Source of the DNA: Asterias amurensis
Taxonomy: Eukaryota > Echinodermata > Asteroidea > Forcipulatida > Asteriidae
NCBI RefSeq assembly: GCF_032118995.1
Contig: NC_092661.1
Span: forward strand, 9,734,494 to 9,798,493
Direction of reading: 5' to 3'
Length of the DNA stretch: 64,000 nucleotides
Part shown: piece by piece, positions 11,001 to 21,376 of the stretch
Layout: each line of letters opens with the position of its first letter
Position numbering within the stretch: the first letter of the stretch is position 1
Translations under genes and position numbers: made by a program
Notes under the pieces: model-generated
Database searches by the model: none
Seen by the model: only the letters and a program-made list of their open reading frames with translations
What the model was told of the DNA's origin: nothing

Positions 11001-14000
11001 CCACACATTGTTGTCTCACCTATCGAGGAAATCTAGGCCTACATTAGGTGATCGGGCATTTGTATACGCCGCTCCAAATCTTGGGAACAATCTCCCACCT
11101 TGCATTAGACAGTCTTCTTCACTTAATTTATTTAAATCTAAGTTAAAAACCCATTTGTTTACTTCACTCATTTAATTCATTCTTGCTCTGTTTGTGTATT
11201 TGTTTTTTTCATATTTTCTCTGTTGTATTCCTTGTAATGCGCAGTAGAGTATATTTATATAGGTCACTGCGCAATATAAATGTGCGTATTATTATTATCG
11301 TGTATCCATCTGGTGTCAAGTTCGGGACAGTGCGGGGCCTGCATTACAGGTGCACTCTTAATTTAGAAAAAAACTGAGTTCTAGGCTTCAGTACACATAT
11401 CTTCTAGTGTACAATGTATAATGTGATGTTTTTTTTGTGTATGCAGTTACGAATGGAGTGAAGGTCTATTTGACCTAGCCTGGTCAGAGTCTAACAAGAA
11501 TGTCATTTTATGTGGCAGTGGGGATGGATCTATCCAGATATGGGACACAACACAGGCACAGGTTGGCATTCTCTCTTGTATTTCCGCAACAAAAATCAAA
11601 CCTATCTAGTTTGGTATGATTCTGATGGATTCGGTTCTTTACAACCAAACCCTCACTGGAGTGCCACGACAGCTCGGAGCTGTAATACTCCCCAGGGCGC
11701 TGAGAAAGACTAAAGGAATGTTATTGGCCCAATGACCAGGGGTTGATTTCACAAAGAGTTGGGACTAGTCCTAATTTCGGACTAGTCCTAGGAGATATTA
11801 AAAACTTAAGGCTAACTCATCCTAACTCGAGGTAAGACTAGTCTTAACTCTTTGTGAAACCCTCCCCAGGGCATTAATGTAAAGCACATTAAGATACCAT
11901 TGTGAAATGCGCTATATAAGAACTAGTTGTTATTATTATTCGATCTTATCACAGCATGCAAAAGAAAGATTACAATTTCTTTTGTGCCAGTAACTCCTTG
12001 GGTCGGGCCACGTCCTGTAGCCTTAGATCTTAAAGATTATTTTCAAGATCCTCGGTTTCCACCAGCCCCGCCTTTTGCAACATACCTATCCTCTTATTAT
12101 AGGTTTTCTCGGTAATTGAGCGGTCAATTTCATTTTCATGCATTCAAATTAAAGCTGTTTTGCCTCTCCAGTTGTAACTGCGTTTCAAATTAAGAATTCG
12201 ACCATTCAATTTCGTTTTGAGTTGAGTCAAATTCCTTTAGCACTCAGTTCAATTTAGCGTATCGTCATTCTTTTTCGTAACACACACGCCTCAAGAAGCG
12301 TCTGCGAATTTAAATGCTGCTTTGATAAATTATTGTTAAATTGAATGATTATTTTGTTAAATCGAATGACGCCACATTGCATTTGACTAATCATGAAACA
12401 AAATCGAAAGACCCTTTTTAGTAGCATTCGATTTTGCGGGAAATAGAATAGCTTGGTGGCTAAATTGGCTGCTCATTTGCCGAAATTGACCGAGAAAACC
12501 TATAATGTGTAAAAAAATTATTTCAGCCTACAGTACCTCGTCCTACAAAGTCAAACAGAACCCTGATTAGAATTTAAACGAATTTGTGACTGTTTGAGTT
12601 TTACGAGACAACAGAGTTTACATTAGAATCTGATTTCAGTCTTCAGTTGTGTTTGGTTTTTGTTTTGCATGCAGCCAAAACAGAAACACAATATGCTTGT
12701 CTCAACATGATTTCATTTATTTCGGTTCATACACCGATGTGTGTAAGCACTGAATGCTCAGTACTTTCCTGAGTCCTCTTAAAAAATAAATCACAGGCAT
12801 ATTACTCGGGTGGGATTCGAACCCACGACTCTTGCAATGTCTAGAGCAGTGTCTTACCAACTAGACCATCGAGATTGCCCCCGTAGCTAGAGGCAGTTGG
12901 TTTGCAAGAATTGCAAGAGTGGTGGGTTCGAATCCTACCCGAGTAATATGCCTGTGAATTTGTTTTTTTCACAGGACTCGGGAAAGTAGATTATACAGTG
13001 CTAACACACATCGGTGTATGGGTAAAAACCAAAGTTAATATTCTATATCCCGATGCAAATTTTACATTTATTATGATTTCATCTGTGAATCTTGTTTCTC
13101 TTCTAATGCAGGGTCCAGTTAAAGCATTTAAGGAACATACCAAAGAGGTAAGATTGAAGTTGAAGACACTGTACAGCCTAGGTGGTTACCAGAAGAAGAC
13201 GTAAATAAATACTTCTTTGGTCTCTGGTGCACTCTGGCTCTTGCTGTTTGCTTAAAAAAGACACTGGACACATTTTGTAATAGACCAATCCATTAAAGAC
13301 ACTGGACACTATTGGTAATTGTCAGAGACTAGTCTTCACACTCGGTGTATCTCTACATTTGCATAAAATAACAAACCTGTGGAAATTTGAGCTCAATCAG
13401 TCGTTGAAGTTGCGAGATATTAATGAAAGAAAAAAACACCCTGGTTACACCATGGTCACATGAAGTTGTGTGCTTTCAGATGCTTGATTTCGTGACCTCA
13501 AATGCTAAATCTGAGGTCTCGAAATCAAATTCGTGGAAAATTACTTCTTCATCGAAAACTACGTCACTTAAGTGGGAGCTGTTTCTCACAATGTTTAATA
13601 CTATTAACCTCTCCCCATTACTCATAATCAAGAAAGGTTTTATGATAATAATTATTTTGAGTAATTACCAATAGTGTCCACTGCCTTTAAGCTCCGCCCC
13701 ATTGTGTGGATTGACCAATCACAACCCATTGCGCCACCAGAAGTCAGACAAAATAAAGTCCGGCGACATGCGTGCGGTATGCTTGGCGTGCGCGACAGAG
13801 TTGTGCAGAATAGCATTGGAGAGGCTCACGTATTCATGCTCACACGTGCGCCGTGGGCGGAGCCTAAAGGATCGGTCTTTTGTCAAAGACCAGTATTCTC
13901 ATTTGGTGTATGAATTCCAACATCTGCATAAAACAACAAACCTGTGAAACTAGTCACCGAAGTTGCAAGAAAATGATGAAAGAAAAAACAGCTTGTTGCG

Positions 14001-17000
14001 CATGTGTGTCCTTTCAGATGCATAATAAAAAGCTTCATGCCTGATAAAGTCCCTACCTCTTCCTCAAAAACTACATTACTTCAGAGGAAGCCATTTCTCA
14101 CTATGTTTTTTACTATCAACAGCTCTCCATTGCTAATTTATTTGACCAAGTAACTTTTCATGCTAAAAATTATTTTGAGTAATTACGAATAGTGTCCAGT
14201 GCCTTTAATGTAAAAAGTCACAACTTTAGGAAACGATTTTACTTACTTAGAAAATAAGGTTACCAGCCAAATTACAAGTGATTCAAATTGGAGCGTGTAT
14301 TTTGTTTGCCATTTCAGGTTAATGGTGTAGATTGGAGTCAGACAAGAGACGAAAATCTTGTGGTTTCAGCTTCGTGGGATAAAACAATCAAACTGGTAAG
14401 TGAACTACACAAGTAACCCTAAAACCCGGTTCGTACTTCCTGGGATTGTGAATGCGAAGCTAGTTTTTGATGTCACAAATTCACAACGAATAATTCTCAC
14501 AGTCCAAGTCCTGCGAAACAATCGTTGCGAAAACAGCCCTGTGACTTAGAAAAAATTTGCTTTGCATGAAGTATGAATCGGGCTTAACCTCTCCTTTTGG
14601 AATTACCAACCTTGGTTTGGTTATACATTCAAGCTCGTTTGCAGTGTGTACAATCTTGCTTTGCCGTTTTGTCCCCAGAGCGCACTGCTCGATCATAACC
14701 CCTGGAAGTGGGTTTAATTAGCCCTTTGGTTGATCCATTATGTGTTTAAGAGCAGTGTTCCCATTGCACTTTTTCGTTCGCTGCCACATGGAATGTTACT
14801 GTGACTGACTTTAGTGTACCGGTAGTTCTGCTGGGCAATCCCACCTGGAGAGTTTTACAGCATGGTCACTGTAGGTTTACAGCGTGGAGTTGCTCCCATT
14901 AATGTTAAGTTACCATGGCTGCGCAACCTCTTTCACCCTGTAAGTTTTACCTCACGGTCACGGTAAGTTGACAGGGAGGTCAGTTTACCGTGCATCCCAA
15001 TTGAATTTAATGTTGTCATTCTACAGAAAAGTCAAGTTACTTTAAGTCCAATAGGAACACTGCTTTAAAGGCGTAATGTTCGTATAACACTGTCAAAGAG
15101 GCATCAAGTTATAGAGAATCTGGTCCCCTCTCATTCTTCTTTGATCTTGTGATATGTCTATCTATACAGTTAGGGTGACGAAACAATGAATTATTTAAAG
15201 TGGATTGCTTCAAAGTACCTTACATTTTGTGAGGAAAGTCTGAAATCAAAGTGATTATGATAATCTGCTCTTACCGCAGTGGGATCCAAATCACCACCAA
15301 TCTTTAGCGACATTTAACGGACACCAACACATAGTCTACAGCGCCAAGTGGTCTCCCTACGTACCTGGATGCTTTGCTTCAGTCTCAGGTATTGTGTGTA
15401 AAACCTTATGCAACCAAAGTTGAGTTAAATGTGTAGATGGAATCGGTGTTTAAGATAACAGACAGATGACATTGTAACATCGAGAAAGTTGAGTTAGCTG
15501 CTTACCAACCAAAAGGACCACATCCAACATTCCAGTTTTATAGGAGTTATTATAACATGTCAATCAGGAAATAAAGCCACTAACCGCCTGGCGTTGGGGG
15601 CATTGGGATTTAGCAAGAGGAGTCTAAGTGCAATTCTCCAGGTCATGAACTATTCTGCCCAAGAGAAGGCCAACAAAATACTTATTTGAAGTTCATGCTA
15701 AATGAAATTTGTGTGAAAATTGTCACATTGTCAGTAAAACCTTTCCATATCGTATTTTCACCATGCAAAGTTTCAAATCCTACTTAATGAAGATAAGTTA
15801 TTCGCCCTCTACTTGTCATGGCACTTTGTTGAGTTGTCTCACTGAGGAATTGTCAAGCTGGCGAGTTGTCTGACTGGACGAGTTGTCTGACCCGTCAAGT
15901 TGTGAGAATGTCAAGTTGTCAAACTGACAAGTTGTCTGAACTACTGTCGATCTTAATGCGTTGGCTCGTCTGAAATATGCCTTGAAAATGTGTGGTTTCT
16001 TTTTACTTTGTGAACTTACATGGTCCGCCATTTTGGTTTTGACAAAATGGCAGGGCTTTAAAAATGTTATATATATATATTTATATGATATAATCTGGTT
16101 GGCCTTGGTCTCGGAAACTGTAGCCTTGGCCTTGGACACTGTGGCCCATGACCTGGACACTGGAAATCACCTATTTCTCAAAAACTTTGTTACTTCAGAG
16201 GGAGTCATTCCTCACAATGTTTTATAGGCCTACTGTACTATCAACAACACTCCATTGCTCGTTACCAAGTTAGTTTTTATGCTAGTAACTATTTTGAGTA
16301 ATTACCAATAGTTTCCAGTGCCTTTAACATATCAGACTGGCTTCTTTCAAGACTCAACTAGAAAGGCATACCATTTTATTTGGAAATTGTTTTTCTCCTC
16401 CTTCAGGGGATCACACCGTGCGATTATGGGACATGAGGAAGCCAGACGCAGCAAGAATGGTTATCCCAGCAGCCAACTGTGAGATCATCACATGTGACTG
16501 GTGTAAATATGACCAGGTATACATTACTAATAATATATTATAAGTTGTCACACAAGCGCAAGTGGAATACGGAAAAATATAGCGCTTCTGCCGCCGAGCT
16601 GGATATGGGACGCAGACATGCTATATTTTCCGTATTTCCACGAGTGCGTGTGTGATAACGTATTTATTTTCAAGCAAACTTGGCGCGTGACATAGAACAC
16701 ACAATACGCATGGCAGTGATATTAAGGGTGCAATATAGGTTTTTATCACCACTCCATTCTGCCAATCTGATTGGAGGATTAGCGCGTACTTGAAGATAAT
16801 AATAATTATAACACACCTCTTGCTTGTTCTGTATTCTGGTTGGCTGAAACACGGGTCACATGGGATAAACTAATATACTCGCGCGCGCGTGATTGCGCGT
16901 GTGTGTTTTGCGGGAATAGTACCCGGGCGGGCACTAGCCTTTGAAAATAGTGCCTGGTTACAGCGCCCTCTCTTGACTTGAACCGTGAACAGCAACTACA

Positions 17001-19874
17001 AAACTTCCTTTATTTTCCAGATTTCTGTTCTTATTTCACATTTAAGAACAAGGTGTGTTATAAAACACATTTTGACTGGTATAATTCGGTAACTAGTGTA
17101 CGTCTATTCCTCCTCGGGCCTCTGAGTGACCAGAAGAGGGGCCTGTTTCCCTCGGCCTTCGGCCTCGAGAAATGGGTCGCTCTTCTAGTCACTCAAAGTC
17201 CCCCGGGGGAATAGACGTACACTAGTTACCTCATTGCCAGTCAATATGTGCATACTAGTATATAACTAGCTCTCAGAGCCATCCACCCAGACAATAGACA
17301 TTTTCAAAACAACCCTGAAGACTAATTTTTTCATAAAAATCTCATTGACATGCCATAGACATTCAATTCAATTCAACTTATTACAAACATCACGTTAAAA
17401 ACATGGAAATTGCCTTCCAGTCTGCATCGATGATAAAAATCACAAACTTAAAAAATATATAATAGAAACAACAAGTATAAAAAAAAGACATGGGATTGTT
17501 TTAATTTTTTCTTGATCTTTGCACAGCTGGAGGGAACTCTTTTATTGAAGCAAGTGCCATGAGCACTTTTGTGGATACTGGCGCTTTAAAATATGTCATT
17601 ATTATTTTTTAGAGAAATGTTTCCATCTGTAGTGCTGTCATTGTTTAGGAAAAAAAAACACTCAAAAACAGTTCTGGGGTAAAAGTTATTTGAAAATATG
17701 TCTTAATTTGTCTACAGAATCTACTTCTCATTGGATCAGTGGATAGTAAGATTAGAGGCTTAGATCTGAGGAATCCCAAAGCTCCACTCTTTCAGCTTGG
17801 TGGACATACACATGCAATACGGAGAGTAAAGGTAAGACGTTTTTTTCCTAATACTGATGTGTATAAGCACTGTCAGCAACTCGCCTAAGTTGAGGGCCTA
17901 GGACACGGCCTGGAATTCGTGCAGAGACAGTCTTCCTGGAGCACACCAAAGTATGGTGTTAGAGGCCTTCGTAGTGGAGGCCAGCGAAGCTCCGTCCCCC
18001 ATGAGCCTGCACGACAGACGCGGGCCGTAACTGCTTTCCAGAAAAGAAAAATAGAAAGCACAGCCAGCTGGCCTCTGGACCCAACCAAGTTTTGTTTTTA
18101 AACCCAGCAGCTGCCCATAGAAATTAGCGAGTATACAGACCGCCATAAGTGCAGAATTGTTTTGAAAAACAGTGCCATGAAATTGGGCCCTGCTTAAAGC
18201 CTGTAAACATAAAAACTTGCTCAGCAATCACAAAAGTTTACACTATTGCAAAGGCATTTGCTAAGCAGTTGTTTCTGCTTAACAGCTTTATAAAACTGGA
18301 CCCTGGTTAAGGCTCGGTTGGTCCAGTGGTTAAGACAAGAATGCTATATGGAAGTTGTGGGCTCGAATCCCATCTAAGTAGTATGCCTGGGGATTCTTTT
18401 TTCCCTGCAGGACTTTAAAGAATTAGTATACGGTACTTCTTACACATCTTTTTCAGGGTAAATACAAAGTGATTTGATTTATCCACAATGAAAACAGAGA
18501 AAAAATCAGACGTTTTTTTCATTTATTTTTGTGTGACTCCGATTACTACTGTAAGGGTTAAAATATCACTTTCATAGTATTTATTTGTTAAGTGTTGATA
18601 ATGGTTTTTGACAATTCCCAATGTCTGCTTGCTTTTAAAATCAATTTGTTATGCTTAGTTTGTTTGAACTTGGCATTCAGACTTTGAGCAGAATACTTGT
18701 GTCATTATCAAATTACATAATTGCAGTCTCCTGACGATGACTAGAGCAAGCTAGTCGAAACGTTGAGACCAATTCAGTAGTACAGTTAATTACAATCCTA
18801 TAAGCTAAAGTAGCAGTCCCAGCCAATTTTCTATACCTTCCGCCCGGGTAGTAGTTACAAAGCAGGACAGTTCTTTTCAGAACTGAGAAGTCTGAGAGAT
18901 TCTCTAAGAACAAACTCTACCTGGCAAGTAGATACACACATGGTGTTACCGCAAACCAAATATATATTGATACCTCACCATGCAATGGCTAAAATCATAT
19001 AGACCTTAGTCATGTCAGTCTAACAGTTTTTGACATTTTCTTTTTTGGACAGTGTTCTCCGCACAAGAAAACTGTTCTTGCTTCCTGTTCATATGACTTC
19101 ACGGTGCGGACCTGGGACTTTGCTCAGCAAACCACACCACTAGAAACCATCGAACATCATACAGAGTTCGTCTGTGGCTTAGATTTCAATCTCCACATAC
19201 CAGGCCAGGTTAGTATTTTCAGGAAGAAGTTGACAGACATTTACACCAAGTTCTAAAAAAACTTAAAAGAGAGATGGCTTTGACTATAAATTTGCTTGCT
19301 CTAGTTTGAAATTGGGAGACCCGATTTATACAGAAAAAAATCTTTTTAGAATGTTTTCTTTGAATTTTTTTAGTCAGATGATGTTGCTTTTTAGGCAGGG
19401 GACACTATTGGTAATTACTCAAAATATTGTTTGCATAAAACTTACTTGTTAACAAGCAATGGAGAGATGTTGATAATATAAAACATTGTGAGAAATGGCG
19501 CCTTCTGAAGTAACATAGGTTTTGATAAGAGGTAATTTCTCACTCAAATATTAAAAGTCTTCAGGCCTGAAGTCTTTTATTATGCATCTGAAACACACAA
19601 AATAGTGCAACAAGGGTGTTTTTTCCCCTTTCATTACTTCTTGCAACTTTGAGGATCAATTGAGTCAAAATGTTCACAGATTTGTTATTTTATGCATATG
19701 TTGGGATACATCAAGTGAGAATACTGAGAATACTGGTCTTCAAGTGTTTGTTGATGAGTATGCAACTGTTGTGTTTTATGCATTTTTCAGCTTGCTGATT
19801 GTGGATGGGACGACAGAACAGTTGTATTCAGCCCAAAGTCATTACTTGAAAATCAACCCACCGGAGCTACTTGA
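8095..19874 (+). CDS. PEX7: Peroxin-7, WD40 receptor for PTS2 peroxisomal matrix proteins, 10 exons
   Basis: Exons: 8095-8212, 9654-9711, 11447-11561, 13112-13147, 14318-14395, 15280-15388, 16407-16516, 17718-17831, 19053-19208, 19791-19874. They sum to 978 nt, or 325 residues plus stop (human PEX7 has 323). All introns are GT-AG and all phases agree. Seen: the PEX7-type N-terminus ([18 protein letters not shown]), then WD-repeat blades ending in motifs such as IQIWD, IKL|WD (split by an intron), VRLWD, IRGLD and VRTWD, the segment [12 protein letters not shown], and a last blade with DCGWDD. Known for the family: a cytosolic beta-propeller that binds the N-terminal PTS2 of thiolase and similar enzymes and docks them through PEX5L/PEX13/PEX14. 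An in-frame TGA just upstream makes 8095 the first possible Met. Exon 4 is only 36 nt. The final residues after the last blade differ from human. The gene diverges from PRDX4 across 1.5 kb. Confidence 0.96.
8213..8655. repeat. GACAACTC / GAGTTGTC motif-rich foldback
   Basis: The left part has GACAACTC repeatedly (about 8243-8320) and the right part has GAGTTGTC repeatedly (about 8578-8655), separated by a C run (8430-8442) and TAACC-type sequence. The arms can pair. In PEX7 intron 1, starting right after exon 1. A related cluster is at 15826-15950. Confidence 0.55.
8926..9075 (-). mobile_element. TTAA MITE family 1, partial
   Basis: About 150 bases of the ACTCAAAATAATT half, abutting a full copy in the opposite orientation. 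In PEX7 intron 1. Confidence 0.65.
9075..9460 (+). mobile_element. TTAA MITE family 1, full copy
   Basis: TTAAAGACAGTGGACACTAT at the left, GTGTCCACTGCCTTGAA at the right. The central hairpin at 9256-9297 is a 19-bp perfect stem: GATTTTGAGACCTCAAGTT, a 4-nt spacer, then its complement. In PEX7 intron 1. Confidence 0.8.
9753..10083. mobile_element. AACACGTTGCC foldback element, about 330 bp
   Basis: AAGGAACACGTTGCCTTTGA at the left, and (reverse complement) TTAAAGGGACACGTTGCCTT at the right. The middle has a second inverted pair around GCGTGGTTTTCCTTTT / AAAAGGAAAACCACGC. In PEX7 intron 2. Confidence 0.75.
10581..10928 (-). mobile_element. TTAA MITE family 1 copy
   Basis: TTAAAGGCACTGGACACTAT at the left, GTGTCCAGTGTCTTT at the right. 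In PEX7 intron 2, directly followed by a non-LTR retrotransposon tail. Confidence 0.75.
10940..11303 (+). mobile_element. 3' end of a CR1/L2-type non-LTR retrotransposon
   Basis: A frame open to 11175 ends with peptide motifs [18 protein letters not shown] and [10 protein letters not shown], which are characteristic of the C-terminus of CR1/L2/Jockey-like reverse transcriptase proteins. The 3' sequence closes with GCGCAATATAAATGTGCG and (ATT)n. It is a dead 5'-truncated copy in PEX7 intron 2. The family name is from memory of typical motifs. Confidence 0.7.
11738..11869. mobile_element. AGTCC palindrome element
   Basis: TTTCACAAAGAGTTGGGACT and GACTAGTCTTAACTCTTTGT bracket AGTCC units. In PEX7 intron 3, followed by a non-LTR-like tail (11870-11940: AAGCACATTAAGATACC, AAATGCGCTATATAAG, then TTATTATT). 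Confidence 0.7.
12097..12505. mobile_element. MITE with TTATAGGTTTTCTCGGT ends
   Basis: The 17-base terminal inverted repeat is perfect at 12097-12113 and 12489-12505. It is extended by GGTCAATTTC-like / GAAATTGACC arms, and AAATCGAATGA-type motifs are scattered inside. About 409 bp in PEX7 intron 3. Confidence 0.75.
12713..12890 (-). mobile_element. tRNA-derived SINE, near full length, minus orientation
   Basis: Read on the minus strand: GCAATCTCGATGGTCTAGTT, the A-box region, the B box GGGTTCGAATCCC, then ATGCCTGTGATTT and the CACACATCGGTGTA body. It lies in PEX7 intron 3, head to head with the plus-strand copy that follows. Confidence 0.75.
12900..13072 (+). mobile_element. tRNA-derived SINE, plus orientation
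   Basis: Begins just after the minus-strand copy: B box GGTGGGTTCGAATCC, the same body and the GATGCAAATTTTACAT tail. It ends about 40 bases before PEX7 exon 4, so its 3' end sits next to that exon's branch-point and pyrimidine region. Confidence 0.75.
13282..13878. mobile_element. Middle element with AGACCAATCC...GGATCGGTCT ends, itself carrying an insertion
   Basis: Inverted ends of about 24 bases: AGACCAATCCATTAAGCTCC on the left and (reverse complement) AGACCGATCCTTTAGGCTCC on the right, with GCCACCAGAAGTCAGAC and GACATGCGTGCG inside. A copy without the inner MITE starts at 63866. Its own length without the inner insertion is about 200 bp. Confidence 0.7.
13293..13690 (+). mobile_element. 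Inner TTAA MITE family 1, full copy with TTAA duplication
   Basis: TTAA at 13293-13296 and again at 13687-13690 bracket an element that begins AGACACTGGACACTATTGGT and ends ATAGTGTCCACTGCCT. The uninterrupted sister sequence near 63879 has a single TTAA here, so the duplication is seen directly. Confidence 0.85.
14751..15064. mobile_element. MITE with AGCAGTGTTCC ends
   Basis: AGCAGTGTTCCCATTG at the left, CAATAGGAACACTGCT at the right. The interior repeats GGTCACGG/GTAAGTT-type segments with variants of TTACCGTG. In PEX7 intron 5, about 215 bases before exon 6. Confidence 0.6.
15826..15950 (+). repeat. GAGTTGTC motif cluster
   Basis: GTTGAGTTGTCTCACTGAGG, then recurring GAGTTGTCTGAC and CAAGTTGT motifs about every 15-20 bases. 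Same motif as the right arm of 8213-8655. In PEX7 intron 6. Confidence 0.5.
16171..16327 (+). mobile_element. TTAA MITE family 1, 3' half
   Basis: Begins in the TTCTCAAAAACTTTGTTACT block and ends AGTTTCCAGTGCCTTTAA. In PEX7 intron 6, about 80 bases before exon 7. Confidence 0.7.
16544..16659. mobile_element. Short foldback with GTTGTCACACAAGCGC arms
   Basis: Left GTTGTCACACAAGCGCAAGT and right (reverse complement) GTTATCACACACGCACTCGT, continuing through GGAATACGGAAAAATATAGC; about 40-base arms and a short GC-rich loop. Starts 28 bases after PEX7 exon 7. Confidence 0.7.
17071..17245. mobile_element. Near-complete hairpin element
   Basis: GGTAACTAGTGTACGTCTAT at the left is exactly complemented at the right. 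Arms extend inward (GAGTGACCAGAAGAG / CTCTTCTAGTCACTC) and outward (TTGACTGG / CCAGTCAA), so almost all 175 bases can form one stem. In PEX7 intron 7. Confidence 0.75.
18171..18303. mobile_element. GGGCCC foldback fragment
   Basis: GAAATTGGGCCCTGCTTAAA and ACAGCTTTATAAAACTGG flank a short remnant with AAACTTGCTCAGC and TAAGCAGTTGTTTCTG. In PEX7 intron 8. Confidence 0.5.
18308..18480 (+). mobile_element. tRNA-derived SINE, diverged
   Basis: A-box-like TTGGTCCAGTGGTTAAGACA and B-box-like GGGCTCGAATCCC, followed by AGTAGTATGCCTGGGGATT, which matches the family body. In PEX7 intron 8, directly after a GGGCCC-type foldback fragment. Confidence 0.6.
19391..19741 (-). mobile_element. TTAA MITE family 1 copy
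   Basis: TTAGGCAGGGGACACTATTG at the left. The right end stops at ACTGGTCTT, lacking the terminal repeat. In PEX7 intron 9, 50 bases before the last coding exon. Confidence 0.7.
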
Positions 19875-20309
19875 TATTGGACAACGAGGGCGATCCTCGA
19901 ACCTTTCTTGACAGGGTGTAAAACAAAGGAAAATCTAAGTACCTTGCAGCTGCTGATTTATTTAAATTAATAGCTATGGTAGCAGAATGAGTCCTTTGCT
20001 ACAACATTGCCTCTGTTCATCCTGTGTAACATTATTTGCTTAACAGTTATCATAATTCCAAGTAATAAACCCCAAGGGAAATTGAGTAGGTAAATATTTC
20101 CAGTCAGTTTCCCTTGTGGTTTATGACTTGATATTTTAAACAAAAAATATATCCCTTTGAGTAATCTTCAACTGCTGCTTCCCAGCTAGGACCATCAACG
20201 TGGGTGTAATCCCTGCCTACTTGGCAGTTACAGGTTGTATGGCTTTTGACTGCCCCCTCCCCCCTCCCCCGAAACAAATATTTTTACAAAATAGGAAGAC
20301 CTCCATTAT

Positions 20310-20385
20310 TAGAGCTAGACATGCTCAGTTGGTAGAACTGGGCATGACCACGGCATTGGAGGTTCAAATCCCACTGTGATGATTA
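20310..20385 (+). mobile_element. tRNA-like SINE head fragment
   Basis: GCTCAGTTGGTAGAAC and GGTTCAAATCCCACTG have the spacing of polymerase III A and B boxes. The arms do not fold as a clean cloverleaf and no tRNA 3' end follows, so this is read as a SINE head in the PEX7 3' UTR. Confidence 0.45.
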
Positions 20386-20727
20386 ATTGTTCTTTGTTCT
20401 ACCTGAATTAATTGTTATTTAATTGAGCTTTTCACAAAAGTGAAAAGTGGTTTGTAAAAGTGGTTTATCGTGCATTATTTGTGATTATCAGAATTCATAG
20501 TCTGGATGTATGTATTCAGTGCTTTATGTGCTAATAAATGAAGTCTAGGTACCAGTCTTATCAGTATTTTAATGCCCTTTTGGTACTTTTGCCACCAAGA
20601 TCTTACTGTTTCTGTATAAATTAAAATTGGCATTTCTTATTTTATATAGCAACGTGTTTAATTTCAATTTTATTGCCAAGTGTGTGAATTAAGTTTATAT
20701 TTAAATTTTACAAAGAAATGAAGTTTC

Positions 20728-20733
20728 AATAAA
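20728..20733 (+). terminator. Probable poly(A) signal of PEX7
   Basis: AATAAA about 850 bases after the PEX7 stop, at the end of a T-rich stretch with no repeat border before it. Earlier AATAAA motifs near 20064 and 20533 are alternatives. Confidence 0.45.
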
Positions 20734-20988
20734 GTACAGCAAATCTTCATTTTATGAGCAAGGTTGTAATCATAAAGATACACACAAATCCATCAGCCAC
20801 CTGCCCAGTGATCTCTCCTCGCCATTTTTTCTTCTTACTAATGCACCAGAACCTAACAACACACACGGTAACTCGTGTCAACTCTAGGTTAAACCAGTGG
20901 GACCAAGCTTGAGTGGGACAAACCTGGAAAACCTTATAAGTCATTGAGGTTACCAGGAGTTCCCACCTGGGGTGGACTGCTCAAAGAG

Positions 20989-21376
20989 TTGAAGACACTG
21001 GACACTATTGGTAGTTGTCAAAGACCAGTCTTTTCACTTGGTGTATCTCAACATATACATTTTAAATAACAAACCTGTGAAAATTTGAGCTCAATCGGTT
21101 GTCGAAGTTGCGAAATAACAATGAAAGAAAAAAATACCCTTGTCACAAGAAGTTGTGTGCTTCAGATGTTTGATTTTGAGAACTCAAATTTTAAATCTGA
21201 GGTCTCAAAATCAAATTCGTGGAAAATTACTTCTTTCTCGAAAATTACGTTACTTCAGAGAGATTTGTTTCTCACAATGTTTTATACTATCGACATCTAT
21301 CCAGTAATCGTTACCAAGTAAGTTTTTATGCTAAAAATTATTTTGAGTAATTACCAAAAGTGTCCACTGCCTTTAA
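20989..21376 (+). mobile_element. TTAA MITE family 1 inserted in an AGTCC palindrome element
   Basis: GAAGACACTGGACACTATTG at the left, GTGTCCACTGCCTTTAA at the right. It is flanked by the two halves of an AGTCC element: CTCAAAGAGTT before, CTCATAGGACTAGTCC and TTGTGAAACCAGCCCC after. Confidence 0.75.

Larger units (their letters stand above)
13249..14209 (+). mobile_element. Outer, older TTAA MITE split by a nested insertion
   Basis: The left part (13249-13281) reads AAGACACTGGACACATTTTG. The right part (13879-14209) resumes with TGTCAAAGACCAGTATTC and ends GTGTCCAGTGCCTTTAA. Together they make one family-1 copy interrupted by the element at 13282-13878. In PEX7 intron 4. Confidence 0.65.

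Noticed and set aside
12800..12880. tRNA gene on the minus strand
   Set aside because: Same reason: SINE head with family body attached.
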